Positions 51,368 through 63,376 of a stretch of 64,000 bases of DNA are shown in pieces. The DNA comes from Ceratodon purpureus (Eukaryota; Streptophyta; Bryopsida; Pseudoditrichales; Ditrichaceae): the NCBI GenBank assembly GCA_014871385.1, contig CM026427.1, forward strand, positions 4,472,988 to 4,536,987, in the 5' to 3' direction. The notes beneath the pieces were generated by a model. It was not told the DNA's origin, did no database searches, and saw nothing but the letters and a program-made list of their open reading frames with translations. The translations under genes were made by a program, and so were the position numbers. Positions within the stretch are counted from its first letter, which is position 1. Each line of letters starts with the position of its first letter.

Positions 51368-51784
51368 AGGCCCATTCCCACTTGGCCTTAGCAAAGAGCA
51401 TGCTTAAAAATTTAAGAACTCCACAATTTGGGGAGCAATGCCTTCTTTTTGGAAAAGGTGTAATCAATGAGGTTCGTAAAGGCCTTGTCAATAGGAAGGG
51501 GATTATGTAATGGTCCCCCAAATGGGACAATACATAAGACCACTCTTATGAGAGGAAAACTAGAGAATCTTGCCAATATTGGTGGCCCCATAAGTATTGC
51601 CTACTATTTCTCAAAGCTCTTTTGTCTTCTTAAATATTAACTAATACCCACTCTTGGAAGTGTGCCATGTAGACATCCATGTAGGATTGGTAATTACTAA
51701 AGCATGTAGGTGGGAACACACACTTTTTAATGGAGATAACACCTCCTCTTAAGACCCCCTCTAAGGCCAAGTGGGAACATACCT
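51368..51784. mobile_element. Harbinger/Tourist-like MITE, copy 1
   Basis: A 417-bp element with ends AGGCCCATTCCCACTTGGCC and the inverse of AGGTATGTTCCCACTTGGCC; the terminal inverted repeats match over 24 bp except a 4-bp block. TTG flanks both sides (51365-51367, 51785-51787), a 3-bp target duplication. No transposase. It is almost identical to the copy at 62443-62857 in reverse orientation, so both moved recently. It lies 53 bp after the TNL stop codon. Confidence 0.9.
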
Positions 51785-53489
51785 TTGGTCATTGATGTGA
51801 GTATCTCTACAAATTTGCATGTTTGCAATGAATGGAGATTATCCAGTTCACATTCTTCAATTAGAGATTTTTGTATATAATTTATATGATTTATGATTAT
51901 TTTTATTTCACCAAATATAATCTTTCCTTACATATGAGAGGAGCTTAGACATACAAAGAACCATAACAAAGTGGTTTAATTTTTGGAATTTTGAGTATTT
52001 TAATTTGTTCTAAAAGTTTAAATTTAATTTTTTTCTCTGGTTATCATCACCATATTACATATAGCTTAGAGGAATCTACATTGTCCAAAACTCCCTTTAT
52101 TAATAAGAGGCACTTCATTTGAAAATATTGTAGTACTTTAATTATATTGCTACAATTTTTGGCAAATGAGGTTTAAGTATGCTTTTAGACAGTGATTTTT
52201 TTTTCAGCTATAAATAGCCCAATTGCTACAAAGATAAATCACTGGCTAATTGAATCAAAGGAAATTAAAAAAAAAAATTTGGGGAAATCGCCAGAAACCG
52301 TGCTCATGAAGGCTCTCGTAGCCTGCCAGCTAAGTCTGCACCCAACGAGGTAGCCCAACTAGGGTGGATGATTGCGAATTGGATTCGCAATAATTAGCCA
52401 CATCCATTTGAATTTCGATGATACATCGAAGGGGGCGCGCCAAGTTTCGAACCTCCATCTTTAGCGTGAAGCCCACGCGTCTCCCCCCTGTCCCCCAAAG
52501 TTAGCCTGGGCTCATCTGATGATAAACCCCCCCTCGCCTTCGACATTTCACACCATTGTAGCTTCTAGCCTTGTTAGTTGAACTCCGCATCCTGCATTTC
52601 TTCCTGACTCCGATGATCCGATCTCATTCTGCAATGTGTCACCTGAGGGTTTGCGACTTGTGGGAAGTGCTCTCGGAAGTTGTACTCTGTGATCCCACAA
52701 TCTTCTTGCTGTAAATGCGAGGTGGGGGAGAGGAAGGAAATGGAGGCAGCTGCTGTGTGAGTGTGATCTTTGGAGTCATTGCTTGGTTAATGAGTTCCTT
52801 TTGTGGTTTTTGTGATTTAGGGTTGATAACTTGATTTATGCATTTGTGTGCTGGCTAGCCTGGCTGTTGAGTGCTCGCTGCTTTCGCTGTGTGCACTGTG
52901 CTTTGTTATATGTGTGCTTTGTGTTTCACGAATTTCTGGAAATGTATTATGGGTTTAGGTTCCCAAGGAGCCTGCTTCGCGCCTCTCCTACTCATGGCAG
53001 ATGGTGTGAAAATTAGGTTAGGGTTTTAAGTTTTGGGGTTTTCTAATTAGATATTGCTGGATTTGAATTCGGATTTCTCAGATTGAGAGTAATGAATCGT
53101 GATGTAGGTTTAAATTTGGAGGGTACTGGAGTGCATGGCGATGGCGGCTGGGAGCGCTCAGGTTTGTTTTTAAACCCGGACCTGCGAGCTGTTTGTCACA
53201 CAATTCTGCGATTCAGTTTAGGGTCTTGTGATGCCGTCTCCTTCGATGCTTCTTGCTTTGATTGTGACAGTTGTCTTGCTGGTTCTTGGTGCTTGTTTTG
53301 CAAAGGCTTGGGCTTTTATTAGGGTTCGTGTGAATGTGCGTTATTCCAATGTCACACAGACCTTTACGAATGGGCGATTTTATCTGAGTGATCTCCCTGA
53401 TCTGTTACCAGTAGAGGAGAATTAGAGTCTAACTATCGTTATTTTTCTGGTGCATGTGTGTCGGATTGCGAGCTGTGGTTGTGTGCAGC
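51785..53489. other. Intergenic and leader region of the hAT-type gene
   Basis: AT-rich to 52260, then the SINE (52267-52515), then a more GC-rich 5' region of the transposase-like gene. ATGGAGGCAGCTGCTGT|GTGAGT at about 52739-52755 could be a small first exon, and a 62-residue frame with a membrane-like helix starts at 53231; neither could be joined convincingly. Confidence 0.35.
52267..52515 (-). mobile_element. tRNA-derived SINE
   Basis: On the minus strand a tRNA-like head contains a B box (GGAGGTTCGAAACTTGG) preceded by a hairpin resembling an anticodon arm (GCGTGGGCTTCACGC). A unique body and an AAATTTTTTTTTTT tail follow. The A box is weak (GGCTAACTTTGGGGG). No clear target duplication was found, so the limits are approximate. 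Confidence 0.5.
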
Positions 53490-56400
53490 ATGGGGCCGAA
53501 GAGAAGCTTGATTGTTGTGAAGGGTGTGAGGTCAATGCGGCAGACGAAGATTGTGCAACAAACACGGGCTGATTTCTTCCTGACTCCTTGGAATGCCAAT
53601 GCACGAGATGCACCCCTGCAGTTGGAAGATACGGCAGCCCGGGCACTGACGGAGCTCTCTGCAAGCGGAGATGTTGTCGTTATGGAGCGTGGTGAGTGCT
53701 CTGCCTTTGGAGGGGGGGGTGGGACTCTCACTCCGAAACTGCCTGAGAAGGGCCTTCGCAGATCTGCTCGCTTTTCTCAAAGCGCAGGGAGCCTGAGCTT
53801 GGAGGTGCTCGGTGAGACTGGTGAGTGTTCCACAATTTCGTGATATCTTTGTTTGTGCTTATTAGAGGTGTCACTGTATAGTTATGTTAAGCTTTTTATT
53901 TGTCAGTTTTATTGCCGTTTGGTATATGTTCGTTCTGATTCTTCATTATTTTTGGTTGTTATTGGTTTTTATTTTTGATTATGTTGCAAGCTTCGCATGG
54001 GCCAGAACAGAGTAGGGAATGCACATCATACTTTGAACAGGAATGGTATGTTACACATCGAGTCTCTCGTTTGATTGCCCTTTCTTGTGCCAAAGTCTGG
54101 TTATTTTTTAAACCAAAGTCTGGTTATTCACAAATATCCTATATCACAAGTCCGGATGCTAATCAGTCTGCTTATTTTCTCATGTCGAAGTTGTGAATTT
54201 TTGTAGTGTACTTCTTGGTTTAAATTTTTTTATCTGTCAATGGTCTACTGAAGCCAGTCTGATATTGCAGAATACATTTTCAGCATGCGTTTCTCGGATT
54301 TTAGAGAAACCTTCTCGAGTTTATCTCAAGTATTGACACCCGAATAGTAGTCCTGTTAATTGTTTTGAACCGCAGGCTTCAACGTTGTTCAGTCCCGTGT
54401 CAGATCTAGGTTTTTAGGTATTGCTTGTGCAGTCTTGTGCAGGGCTTAAGCTTTGTACCTCCATAATTTAGCCGTAACATTGGTGATCTTCGAAAGGAGC
54501 ATGATTTAATTTGCATTAGTTTTTTTTTGTCAACTGAGTTGATTCGCTTTTCAGCAGGCGCAGCTGTTAAAGTCTTTGTCTTCTAAAGACCATTCTTCGT
54601 CTTCTAAAAGTCTTTGAGTTGTCTCTATCATTCCTAAATGCTCACGGTTTTCTTGTGTGTTTGTGAAGGGAGAGGGTGCCCGCAACCTGCAGAGAGTGGA
54701 GCCTCATCTGCAACCCCTCCGCGGCGTCCCGGGAAGGAGGTCCCTCTGAATGGGCCTGCAGGGAAAGGCACGCGGTCTGACCCGCAGTGCGTTTCTCCAG
54801 AGTCTAGTGGCGGCAAGAAGGGGCAGAGAAAAACAAAGGGCCGGAAGAAGAAGGCCGACCCCTGCCGCAGTCGCAAGTGGCAGGATTCTTGGGCCGCTTC
54901 TTTCCCGTGGGCCGAGAAGCATCGGGAGGAGGGAGAGTTTGTTGTTGCTGTCAAGTGCGTTGTGTGCACAAGAATAGAAGGACGACTGAGAACCCTGTGC
55001 TGCAAGAGAGACAACTGCAATAAGCATGCAGGCTGTTACAAGGCGACGGAGGATATGGCAGAGCAGGGAGTGAAGTGTGGTGAGTACTGGCGAGACAAGA
55101 ACAACCGGCACTACAAGAACGAGAAGCTGTTTGCTGCTTTGACGAAGGCTACGGTGCTGGAGCAGCTGAATACACCTGGGGAGATGAACTGGTCGAAGAA
55201 GAAGTGCCAGTTTGTGGTTGTGCTCAACATGCTCCTTGCTGGCCGCCCCATGACTGACTATCCCTCCTACCGTGATGTTTTGTCTTACCTTGACTGTCCC
55301 TTGGTCCCCTTCAAGCATTGGTCTATGTCTAGTGGGTGGGGTATTGCTGAGTGTTTGCATGAGGTTGTGCAGTCTCGTGTGAAGTCCTGCCTTGCAGAGT
55401 GTGAGTATTTTTCCATGACTTGTGATGAGGTGACGACCGTGGACAATCAGACCTGGATTTCAGTTCATGTCTACGTTGTCAAAGACTTTGTGCGTCTGCC
55501 GCTTTTACTGACATTGGAGAAAGTTTCGGGGGGAACAGGGTCAGATAACTTGACAAAAGTGTTGTTGCATGCCCTGGCCAACCTCGGCGGTCTCTCTCCG
55601 GACCATATCAAAAAGAAACTGATTTGTTTTGGTGCGGATGGAGCCGCCGTTTTCCAGGGTGTGAGAGGCGGTGTGACAGTTCAATTGCAGAGGGAGTTCG
55701 CCCCTTTTCTCTTGGCTGTGCACTGCAGCAATCACAAGACGAACCTGGCCATGCAGATGCTTTCGAAGACGCCGTTGGTTCACAGGTTGGAGTGCCTGCT
55801 CTCGGCCTTGCACTCATACTTTTCGAAGTCACCAAAAAAGTCTATGGAATTCATGAAGCTTGCTGAGATTATGGAAACGAAAGGGTTGAAGATTCTGAAG
55901 CATTGTAAGACCCGCTGGGTTGGAATGTTAGCTCCTCTGAAGCGTGTTCTCTCTGAATATCACTTGTTGATTGTTAAGCTGGCCCAAGATTATAATGGCC
56001 ACCCCCCCTCACGCCCTCTCTATCATCTCATGTGTGATGTTGAGACTCTGCTCTCCATGGCGTGTATCCTGCCCCTGTTCGAGGCTGTCCAGTCACTGAT
56101 GAAATTTGGGCAAAGTCGAGATGTGGCTCTGTGCGATTTTGTGGCTGCCGTGAAGAAGTGTCAGATTGTCCTTGGGCTCCTGTACGTTACCCCCGAGACT
56201 CGTTACGTAGGTGATGAGTTTAGCTTGTTCACTGGAATTGCGACTGTATCTTCCCAATCTGTGTTGCTTCGGTGGATGCCAGATCTGAGCGCCGAGGAGA
56301 GTGTGGAGCACTTGTGCTTTTAGAGCTCCAAGGTGTCTACGAATATGTTTGCCACCACCACTAATCCATCCACAGGAGAGTCGTAGTACGTCACGGAGAC

Positions 56401-58363
56401 TCTGCTTGGAGAAACGGTTGCCAAGGTTCAGTCTGCATGTACTGGTAAGTAAATATTTAATCAGCCCTTTGCATTTGTGATTTCTGAACCGTAGCTTGTG
56501 ACACCCTCTCTTGCGATGTCCCTGTAAAGTGCCTGCGGTCCCGGAGTCAAGTGCCTGCGGTCCCGAGTCAAGTGCCTGCGGTCCCGGAGGTAGTGGCTTC
56601 GGGCCCCTGTTATGCCTTATCTGTTAGTCAATGTTCGAAATGAAAAAGTTGGTTGGTAAATGAAAAAGTTGTTCGAAATGAAAAAGTTGTTAGTCAATGT
56701 TCAGAAACGCTATCTCGCTTGGTGAGTGTGCTCGGATAGTCCTAAACCACAGATGAGATTTAACCTGTGCTTTGGTTGGAGCATCGTTAGGGTTCCTTAA
56801 GCAGAGCCTGACGTATTGCCAGAGAGAGAGAGTATGATGGGCGACCAGCATTCTTGATTGTTTGATTCTACTCTTGGCCGTCAATTCGTAGGTGTCTGTT
56901 GCAGAATTTTGGACTTCCATCAGAGTTGGAAAATGGGATAACAAAGGGTCGATGGCATGCTCTGTCCTTGAAATGCTTCCGCTTGAAATTGTCACGGAAC
57001 GGGAAGGGATCGGTTGGGGCGGTAGATGAATGCATGGCCGACTAGATTGACATGGATCCTCCCTTGCTCGTTCTGAATTCAAACAATCTTGCTGGTATCT
57101 TTTTGAGCTTGCTGAATTGTGACCCCATGTACGGAGGTTCTGAACTCGGTTGCAAATTCTGGATTTCTGGGTTCAATCATTTCTGTTCATGGTTATGTGG
57201 AATTCAGTTCACCTCTGTATCTAATCTGAGCTGGTTTGGAGCAGCGGTGTTCAGTACAGATCCGGTGCTTCATCGTTTTGTTTTTCTGCAACTCCTAACC
57301 CTGTTCTCCTTGTCCCTTTCATCAATTTCGGGTGGATTTACGGGGTTCCTTAGAGTATGGCTCGTCCTTTTTGTTTATCCTGCACTGTTCAAATGGTAGC
57401 TGCCCTCGAGATGGTGCCTGACTATTACATGGTGCTTTGGGTTCGTTTGGTATTGACAAGTGGTCATCAGTTCTCTTAGGCAATGCTTGTGAGTCAAATG
57501 CGTTTTCCTGACCATTGGCGTTGTTCTGTAACTTCTGTTTTTCATGCTTCCTTCAAATGGTAGCTGCTGTGAGAGTCTTACATGCGTAGTAGGTCCCTCT
57601 CGGCTTTGTCAGCTGCAGGAAAGTGCCTTTGGGACCTGCTGTGCCGAAGTAGAATTCTTACTTCCCATTATGTTCTGATTTTTTTCACGGTCTGAGCTGT
57701 ACCTCCTAAAAGTGGCTTCTGCTATTGTGTCTGATGATAACCTTGTGCATTTGTGCAGACATTGCTGATGCGTTGATTGCGGAATTGGACACCCGCTTTC
57801 CAGCCAACCATGTCATGGACTCCCTGGGAATAGTCTTCCCGCAATACTGGCTGCAAGAGAACGTGGACAGCAGCTTTTCTGCTCACCTGTCCATACTGAA
57901 GGATTTCTTTGGCACTCCAAAACCGTGCGTGAATGTAGAAGGTGATGGCGATTGGGTGACGCAGCTCCTCTCTTCAGCAGACCTGGACTCTCAAATGGCC
58001 ATGTTCAAAATGGCCATGAAGAGTAACTCCAAGGGAGTGCTTACCCCACCCTTTACTGTCAATCCCATGACAAAGCTTTGGCAGATTTTGGGCTCAAATG
58101 CTCTTCTTGTTCATGCTTTCCCCGAATATTTCAAGGTTGCAAGGATGGCGATGACCATTGTGTTAGGGTCTATGGAAGATGAGCGTGCGTTCTCGACAGT
58201 TGGGTTCATCAAGGGAAAGCTCCGGAACAAGCTTAGCGAACACCTGCCCTTGTGTGTGCAGATGTTTACTCAGAAGTTCTACACTTTGAAGAACTTTCCC
58301 TACACTGAAGCTGTCCAGGCATGGCGAGCAAACAAGCACCGGTACTGCATGAATCTGCAGTGA
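53490..58363 (+). CDS. hAT-superfamily transposase-like protein, possibly domesticated, 4 exons
   Basis: Exons 53490-53820, 54669-56245, 56387-56444, 57759-58363; phases agree, giving 856 residues. Order: basic N-terminus (MGPKRSLIVVKGVRSMRQTK), Lys-rich linker, a Cys/His region (CVVCTRIEG ... CCKRDNCNKHAGC) like the zinc fingers of hAT proteins, an RNase H-like core, and the C-terminal dimerisation block MEDERAFSTVGFIKGKLRN. Candidate catalytic acids are Asp363 (TCDEVTT), Asp434 (FGADGAAVF) and a Glu near 795-797; HCSNHKTNLA matches the family's C-x-x-H motif. The long frame hits a TAG at 56321-56323. A 141-nt GT-AG intron (56246-56386) restores continuity and is adopted, but retention would give a truncated form. 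A possible cassette exon lies at 53991-54045. No terminal inverted repeats were found around it, which favours a host gene, but an element with eroded ends is possible. Confidence 0.75.
56528..56702. repeat. Two tandem arrays inside the last hAT-gene intron
   Basis: 56528-56590 holds three copies of a 20-22 bp unit, AGTGCCTGCGGTCCCGGAGT. 56632-56702 holds three copies of a GTTCGAAATGAAAAAGTTG-type unit with GTTAGTCAATGTTC at both edges. Both are local expansions with no evident function. Confidence 0.75.
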
Positions 58364-61300
58364 GAAGTTGAGAACGGTGGCTTCATTCGCATGAATTGCA
58401 GGTGCGAACAATCTGGCCCCTGAGAAGCGATCTAATCGTGTTGTTTTTTTGGGATTTTGCCATTTCGGTGCGTACTTGAGATGTCCAGTGTGTCTCATGT
58501 TCGTGTATGCAGGCAATTGGAGATTGCTTAATGCACTGGGACTTAAAGCTCGATAGCAGAGAATGCTCGAGAGCACAAGATTGCTTAAGGCATTTCGGTA
58601 GGATTACAGTGGTAAAAGACTTGTTAGTTTCCTTGTTATGCATTTTACTGTCACGGTAGAGCAGCTTCTCACTCTGTTTTGCTTGATTTTCTTGGTTGCA
58701 GTTGTTGGGCTGAAGCGAGTTCCAGGAGTGTTCCTCGCGTGGATGCTGTTGTTCCTGTTTGTAGCTGTAGATTTCCCTAAAAGCTTAGTGCCATTCCTAG
58801 CATGTGTGGCATCTTGGTTTAGACTCCGGGCTTTATTGTTTCCATCATCTCCGCAAGTTTTGCGAGATCCAGTGAAAACTCTGATTTCCACTATTTCACT
58901 CTTGTTGTCCTGTGAATCTATGCTCATGGATGAAAATTGAACTTGGTTTTCTATATTGCCAATGTGGTTGAAGAAATATAGTTTTTGAACTCTCTTTTTG
59001 CCTTGAATGGGAGCCAGGATCTCTCCCTGTGTTGCACTGAAATAGCGAAAAATTTTGACATTTTCATAAACCGTAGCCTGTGATAACTGTAATGGTCAAC
59101 AATAAATAGCCATTAATTTCTCCAAGGCATTTCTTTGCATCGCCCCGAAACTGTATTTTTTTACATTCTGTAGCAAGCATAAGTTCCCTCTCAGAATTTG
59201 AAATTAGCCTGAGTTACTGGAGACTACCTGGGAGTGGAGCCTGTGACCTGGTTTTAAAAAATGAATTAATTATCACTGCTTTTAGAAGTCATGAATGACT
59301 ATGCATTCTTTAAATGTCACATTGTTTTAGATTTAAATGACATGTTTTAATGTGTGCTCTTGCATTAACCTCTATAGAACAATTGTCTTATTTAGGGCTT
59401 TTTTAGAATTTGATTATGTACCTATAAGTTCAATTCAAATTGCAATTATGTGACATCTTTAGTAGAAGGATGATGTTTCGATAGCTACGTGTGTATTCTT
59501 TTTTTCTTTTTTTCTATTGATTGGATAAGAAGTTATGATGCTCTAAACCTCAAATGCTACTCCAAAAGCAACTTGACAAAATCCAATATCAAATGAGGTT
59601 GAGGTTGAGGTTGGGCATTTGACTTTTTAGGTGAGTAGCTACAGTAACACATTGGAAGGGGATAGAGTGTGGAGCAGGTTTTAAAGGAAAATGGAGGGTA
59701 GGTTAGGCGGGTGGATAGGCCGTCGCCGGCGAGCCTTGAGCTACAACCATGCAGAGTACTTAGTGAATGAGGTCCGGGACCCCGTCACCTAGCGACCTAA
59801 TGGCCACCATGTAAATATATGCGGCTAGGCTCTATCAGAGTTGCACTAGTCCCCTACACTCATGGTGGCCAAACTCTGCAAAGGCACCCTGATCTCAGGC
59901 TTTTGCTCACTATGATGACACTCTCCCCTATGCTAAAATTGCTGGAGGTACATGAGGTTTTGCGCCTTGCCTTCTAAATCTCTATTCCGTGCCTGCCTTA
60001 TATATCTCACAAATTTCTAATTTTGCCATAAATAATTTTATTCTTATATTTTTTAAAATGAAAGTTGAATAAATTGAATATTACACATTTAGTCATGTAA
60101 TCATTGTTTGGATTTTCAAATCTTCAAATATTAATTTACTAGACATTGTTTATCCTAAACCGTACCTTTCCCATACTTTGACTTGATTCAAACTTTGTCT
60201 CACAGACATTTCTTTTAAGAACTAACGTTTGAAGTTCAAAAAATAAATAAAAAATTGTAAAAGTTAACCTATGCATTGAAATTTACAACTTTGGACAATT
60301 TTTATCAACAAAATATTAAGGAATTTTAGAAGTCAAACCGTCTCTTTTCTCTAGATAATCCACTCGAAATTGAGCTTAGATCATTGATTTCTCTCATTAC
60401 TTTTGGTTGGAGAGTAGTAATACTTTAAGATGTTTAACATTGAAGATTGGATTCTGATTTGAACCACAACTTGATGTGTAATTACTATGACGATTGGATT
60501 TTGATTCAAACCACAGCTTGAATCATGTTGCTGCAATATCATTATAGGAGATTGTTTAGTGTTAATTCTTATAATCAAATAAAGAGAAATGTACAATATA
60601 GTAGTATGTATAGCATTGTACATTAAAAATCAAATATCTGGTCTATATTATGAATATAATTTCATCAAAACGTATTGTGCCTACTTCACATCTATTAGGC
60701 TATAAAGAAACACATGTATATTTTATTTTTATTTTTTTTGCAATTTATGGAGTGGAAATTAAAAATTTCAAAATTTTGGGGTCATTTTTCAATCAATAAG
60801 ATCTTAATGAATAAAAACTCCAAAATTCATGAAACTTTGAGATGCGACTCAAGTCATGATGTACATTCTTCTCACAAAAAGAAATGTGACATTTTGACTT
60901 TTCACAAAAAAAAAAAAATTCTATAGAAATTTCATTCAAATAATAATGGGTCTAAAAATAGTCTATTTAAAGTGAAATTTCATGTGAAGGTAGATTTCCT
61001 TATGTTCTACAACACGTCCAAATTTCACTTCATAATTTTAATTTCTCAATTTATGAGACCAATTTTTAGGGTGTCCCACAACTTTTGTGAGCCACTGTAA
61101 AAATTTGACCTTTAAAAATAATCAAATATAAGCTTAAGAATTAATTTTTTGTTTTAAGTAACTGAATAGATTTCCTTTATATCCATAACATACAATAACT
61201 TTTTATTTGAGTACCTAAAAGTTTTTACATCTTTTTATTTTTAGAAAATATTTTGTACAAAACCACAATTTTTCTACTTCTTATTGAAATTTGATGAATT

Positions 61301-62085
61301 TTCTTATTAAGTTATACAATCATGAAACTTATCTAGATAAATTGGTGCCTCTTCTTTGAACAAAATTCTTATCTTATTATAAGAGAGAAAGGTAACCTTT
61401 ACTTATCACTAAAGATTGTTAAGAAGTACAAAGAATTATTTTTGAATTTGTCTTGAATTTTTTTTAATATTATGAGTTTTGCTTTATTGTATTTTTGTTT
61501 ATTTTTACTCCAAATAATTAAGAGATATTAATGAGCTTGGTAGTCTTATTATATTTGTGTATAAGAGCTTGGTAGTCTTTAAATGCTTAGGAAATTAACT
61601 TTGCCGTCATTCCATCCTTGAAGACTAAAATTCTTTGAATTTAAAGACCGCACACCGAATATGGAGAGACTACCAAGTTCTTCCATATTATTAGTTGTAT
61701 AGAGTGCAAAAATAAAATCATGTTGAAGAAGAATTCTTTAATCTTCTAAATATTAGATTTTAATTTTTGATCATAACCACTTAAACTAGGTGTTCATATA
61801 TATGAAGCTAGAATAGCCTTTCTTCACTTCTACTCTCTACTTCTTTTGGCTCTCTCCTCTTCTTTCTACAATTCATGCGAGTCAAACCAATTTGACCTAC
61901 AAACTGGAATAATTCCAAAGTAACTTCCACTTTGCACCCAAACTTCTACTACAATTCAACGTATAATTTCTTCCATTCTTTCAAATACCACTAAGTACTT
62001 CGTTGTAAAGAGTGTCTTCAAGGATTTAGAACCAAATCAAAGTTGATAGAAACAAATAATTTATTGTGGTAGAATTTTAGAGGTA
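58364..62085. other. Intergenic, repeat-derived
   Basis: 58364-59330 includes the 3' flank of the hAT-type gene; a hydrophobic 100-codon frame at 58638-58940 has no other support. 59366-59575 is a diverged copy of the left part of the TTAA-flanked element at 40314-40530. The rest is AT-rich with no gene. Confidence 0.35.
59366..59575 (+). repeat. Diverged copy of the 40314-40530 repeat
   Basis: Both copies start TTAACC(C/T)CTA(A/T)AGAACAAT, share GGGCTTTTTT and a GTACCTA-containing segment at matching distances, and remain alignable, with gaps, for about 200 bp in the same orientation. No right end is recognisable for this copy. Confidence 0.55.
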
Positions 62086-62280
62086 GAAGAAGAACTCCGG
62101 CTCCAAAGGGGCCAACGTGAATATAGTGTTTGGTCATTCTATTCATTAATCCCATTGCCAAGGTCTGTTTGGGTACCCATTACAACAAGGTCTGAAGATC
62201 CCCCACCATAATTGGGTAGACTATGGTAGTAAGCGCCACTTTGGCATGGGGATTCGATCTCACAACCGCCTCCCTGATAT
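62086..62280 (-). mobile_element. Short tRNA-derived SINE with target duplication
   Basis: The 195-bp insert is flanked by a 12-bp direct repeat with one mismatch (ATTTTAGAGGTA at 62074-62085, ATTTTAAAGGTA at 62281-62292). On the minus strand a B-box-like GAGATCGAATCCCC lies about 20 nt from the 5' end; the A box is absent, so the head is 5'-truncated. The 3' end reads GGCCCCTTTGGAGCCGGAGT then CTTCTTC rather than poly(A). Confidence 0.65.
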
Positions 62281-62442
62281 ATTTTAAAGGTACTCCCACC
62301 TAACTAAAAGACAAATTTCATGGATTATTTTGTAAGTATATGTAAAATTCTTCACTTCTGAAGTGCAGTGTATAGATTTCACAAAAAGAATCCACTTTGG
62401 ATGTAATTAAATCAAAATTTGGGCAATTATTGACAATCATAA

Positions 62443-62857
62443 AGGTATGTTCCCACTTGGCCTTAGATGGGGTCTTAAGAGAGGGTGTTATCTCCATTAA
62501 AAAGTGTGTGTTCCTACCTACATGCTTTAGTAATTACCAATCCTACATGGATGTCCACATGGCACTTTCAAGAGTGGGTATTAGTTAATATTTAAGAAGA
62601 CAAAAGAGCTTTGAGAAATAGTAGGCAATACTTATGGGGCCACCAATATTGGCAAGATTCTCTAGTTTTCCTCTCATAAGAGTGGTCTTATGTATTGTCC
62701 CATTTGGGGGACCATTACATAATCCCCTTCCTATTGACAAGGCCTTTACGAACCTCATTGATTACACCTTTTCCAAAAAGAAGGCATTGCTCCCCAAATT
62801 GTGGAGTTGTTAAATTTTTAAGCATGCTCTTTGCTAAGGCCAAGTGGGAATGGGCCT
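62443..62857. mobile_element. Harbinger/Tourist-like MITE, copy 2
   Basis: A 415-bp near-identical copy of 51368-51784 in the opposite orientation, with the same ends and a TAA duplication on both sides (62440-62442, 62858-62860). TWA-type 3-bp duplications are typical of PIF/Harbinger. The two copies differ by only a few percent. Confidence 0.9.
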
Positions 62858-63376
62858 TAAGTTAAGGAGTTAAATTGTCATCACCCAACAGGTTTCTTCT
62901 AAAAGTACACAAAAACAAAAAGCATTAGACACTAATATGGTGGGGACTGATTGCCTTCCTCATCCAATGATGCAATGGTAACCTCCAAATTAACCAGTTT
63001 GAGTGATCATGCCCACAAAAAGCCAGGAAGCACTTGACCATCTTCATTTCTGGATCCGAAGGCGCTACGTTTATGAGCCTCGAGTATTTTTCTCTACTCT
63101 CAACACTTGTAAACTATAAATTCCACTGTTTTAGACTTTAGATTTTCAAATTCTTTTGGTCTACGGTATAGTTCACCTACAGTACAGTACATAATGGCAT
63201 CCATCAAAATTTCCTAGACTCCCAAATAAGTAACCGAGGCCCTATTATAGTTTGTCAATGGTAGCCAGTCTCCAAGGATCTATATGGAATACAAAACAAA
63301 ATAGCATATGTTCCCCACGTTTTACAAAATCGGGATGCAGTGTTAAATAGGCTAAAGAATTGTAGAGCGCAAACTA
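62858..63376. other. 3' flank of the acetylornithine aminotransferase gene
   Basis: Non-coding; the part nearest 63377 is probably the 3' untranslated region of the minus-strand gene. Confidence 0.4.

Noticed and set aside
53991-54045. Cassette exon in the hAT-type gene
   Set aside because: Splice sites fit the upstream exon, but joining onward gives a stop or breaks phase; direct 53820-54669 joining is coherent.
58638-58940. Hydrophobic 100-codon frame after the hAT-type gene
   Set aside because: T-rich sequence read in frame gives apparent membrane helices; no conservation signal, ribosome context or partner exon.
62397-62588. 63-codon frame
   Set aside because: Runs into the Harbinger-like MITE; no coding signal.
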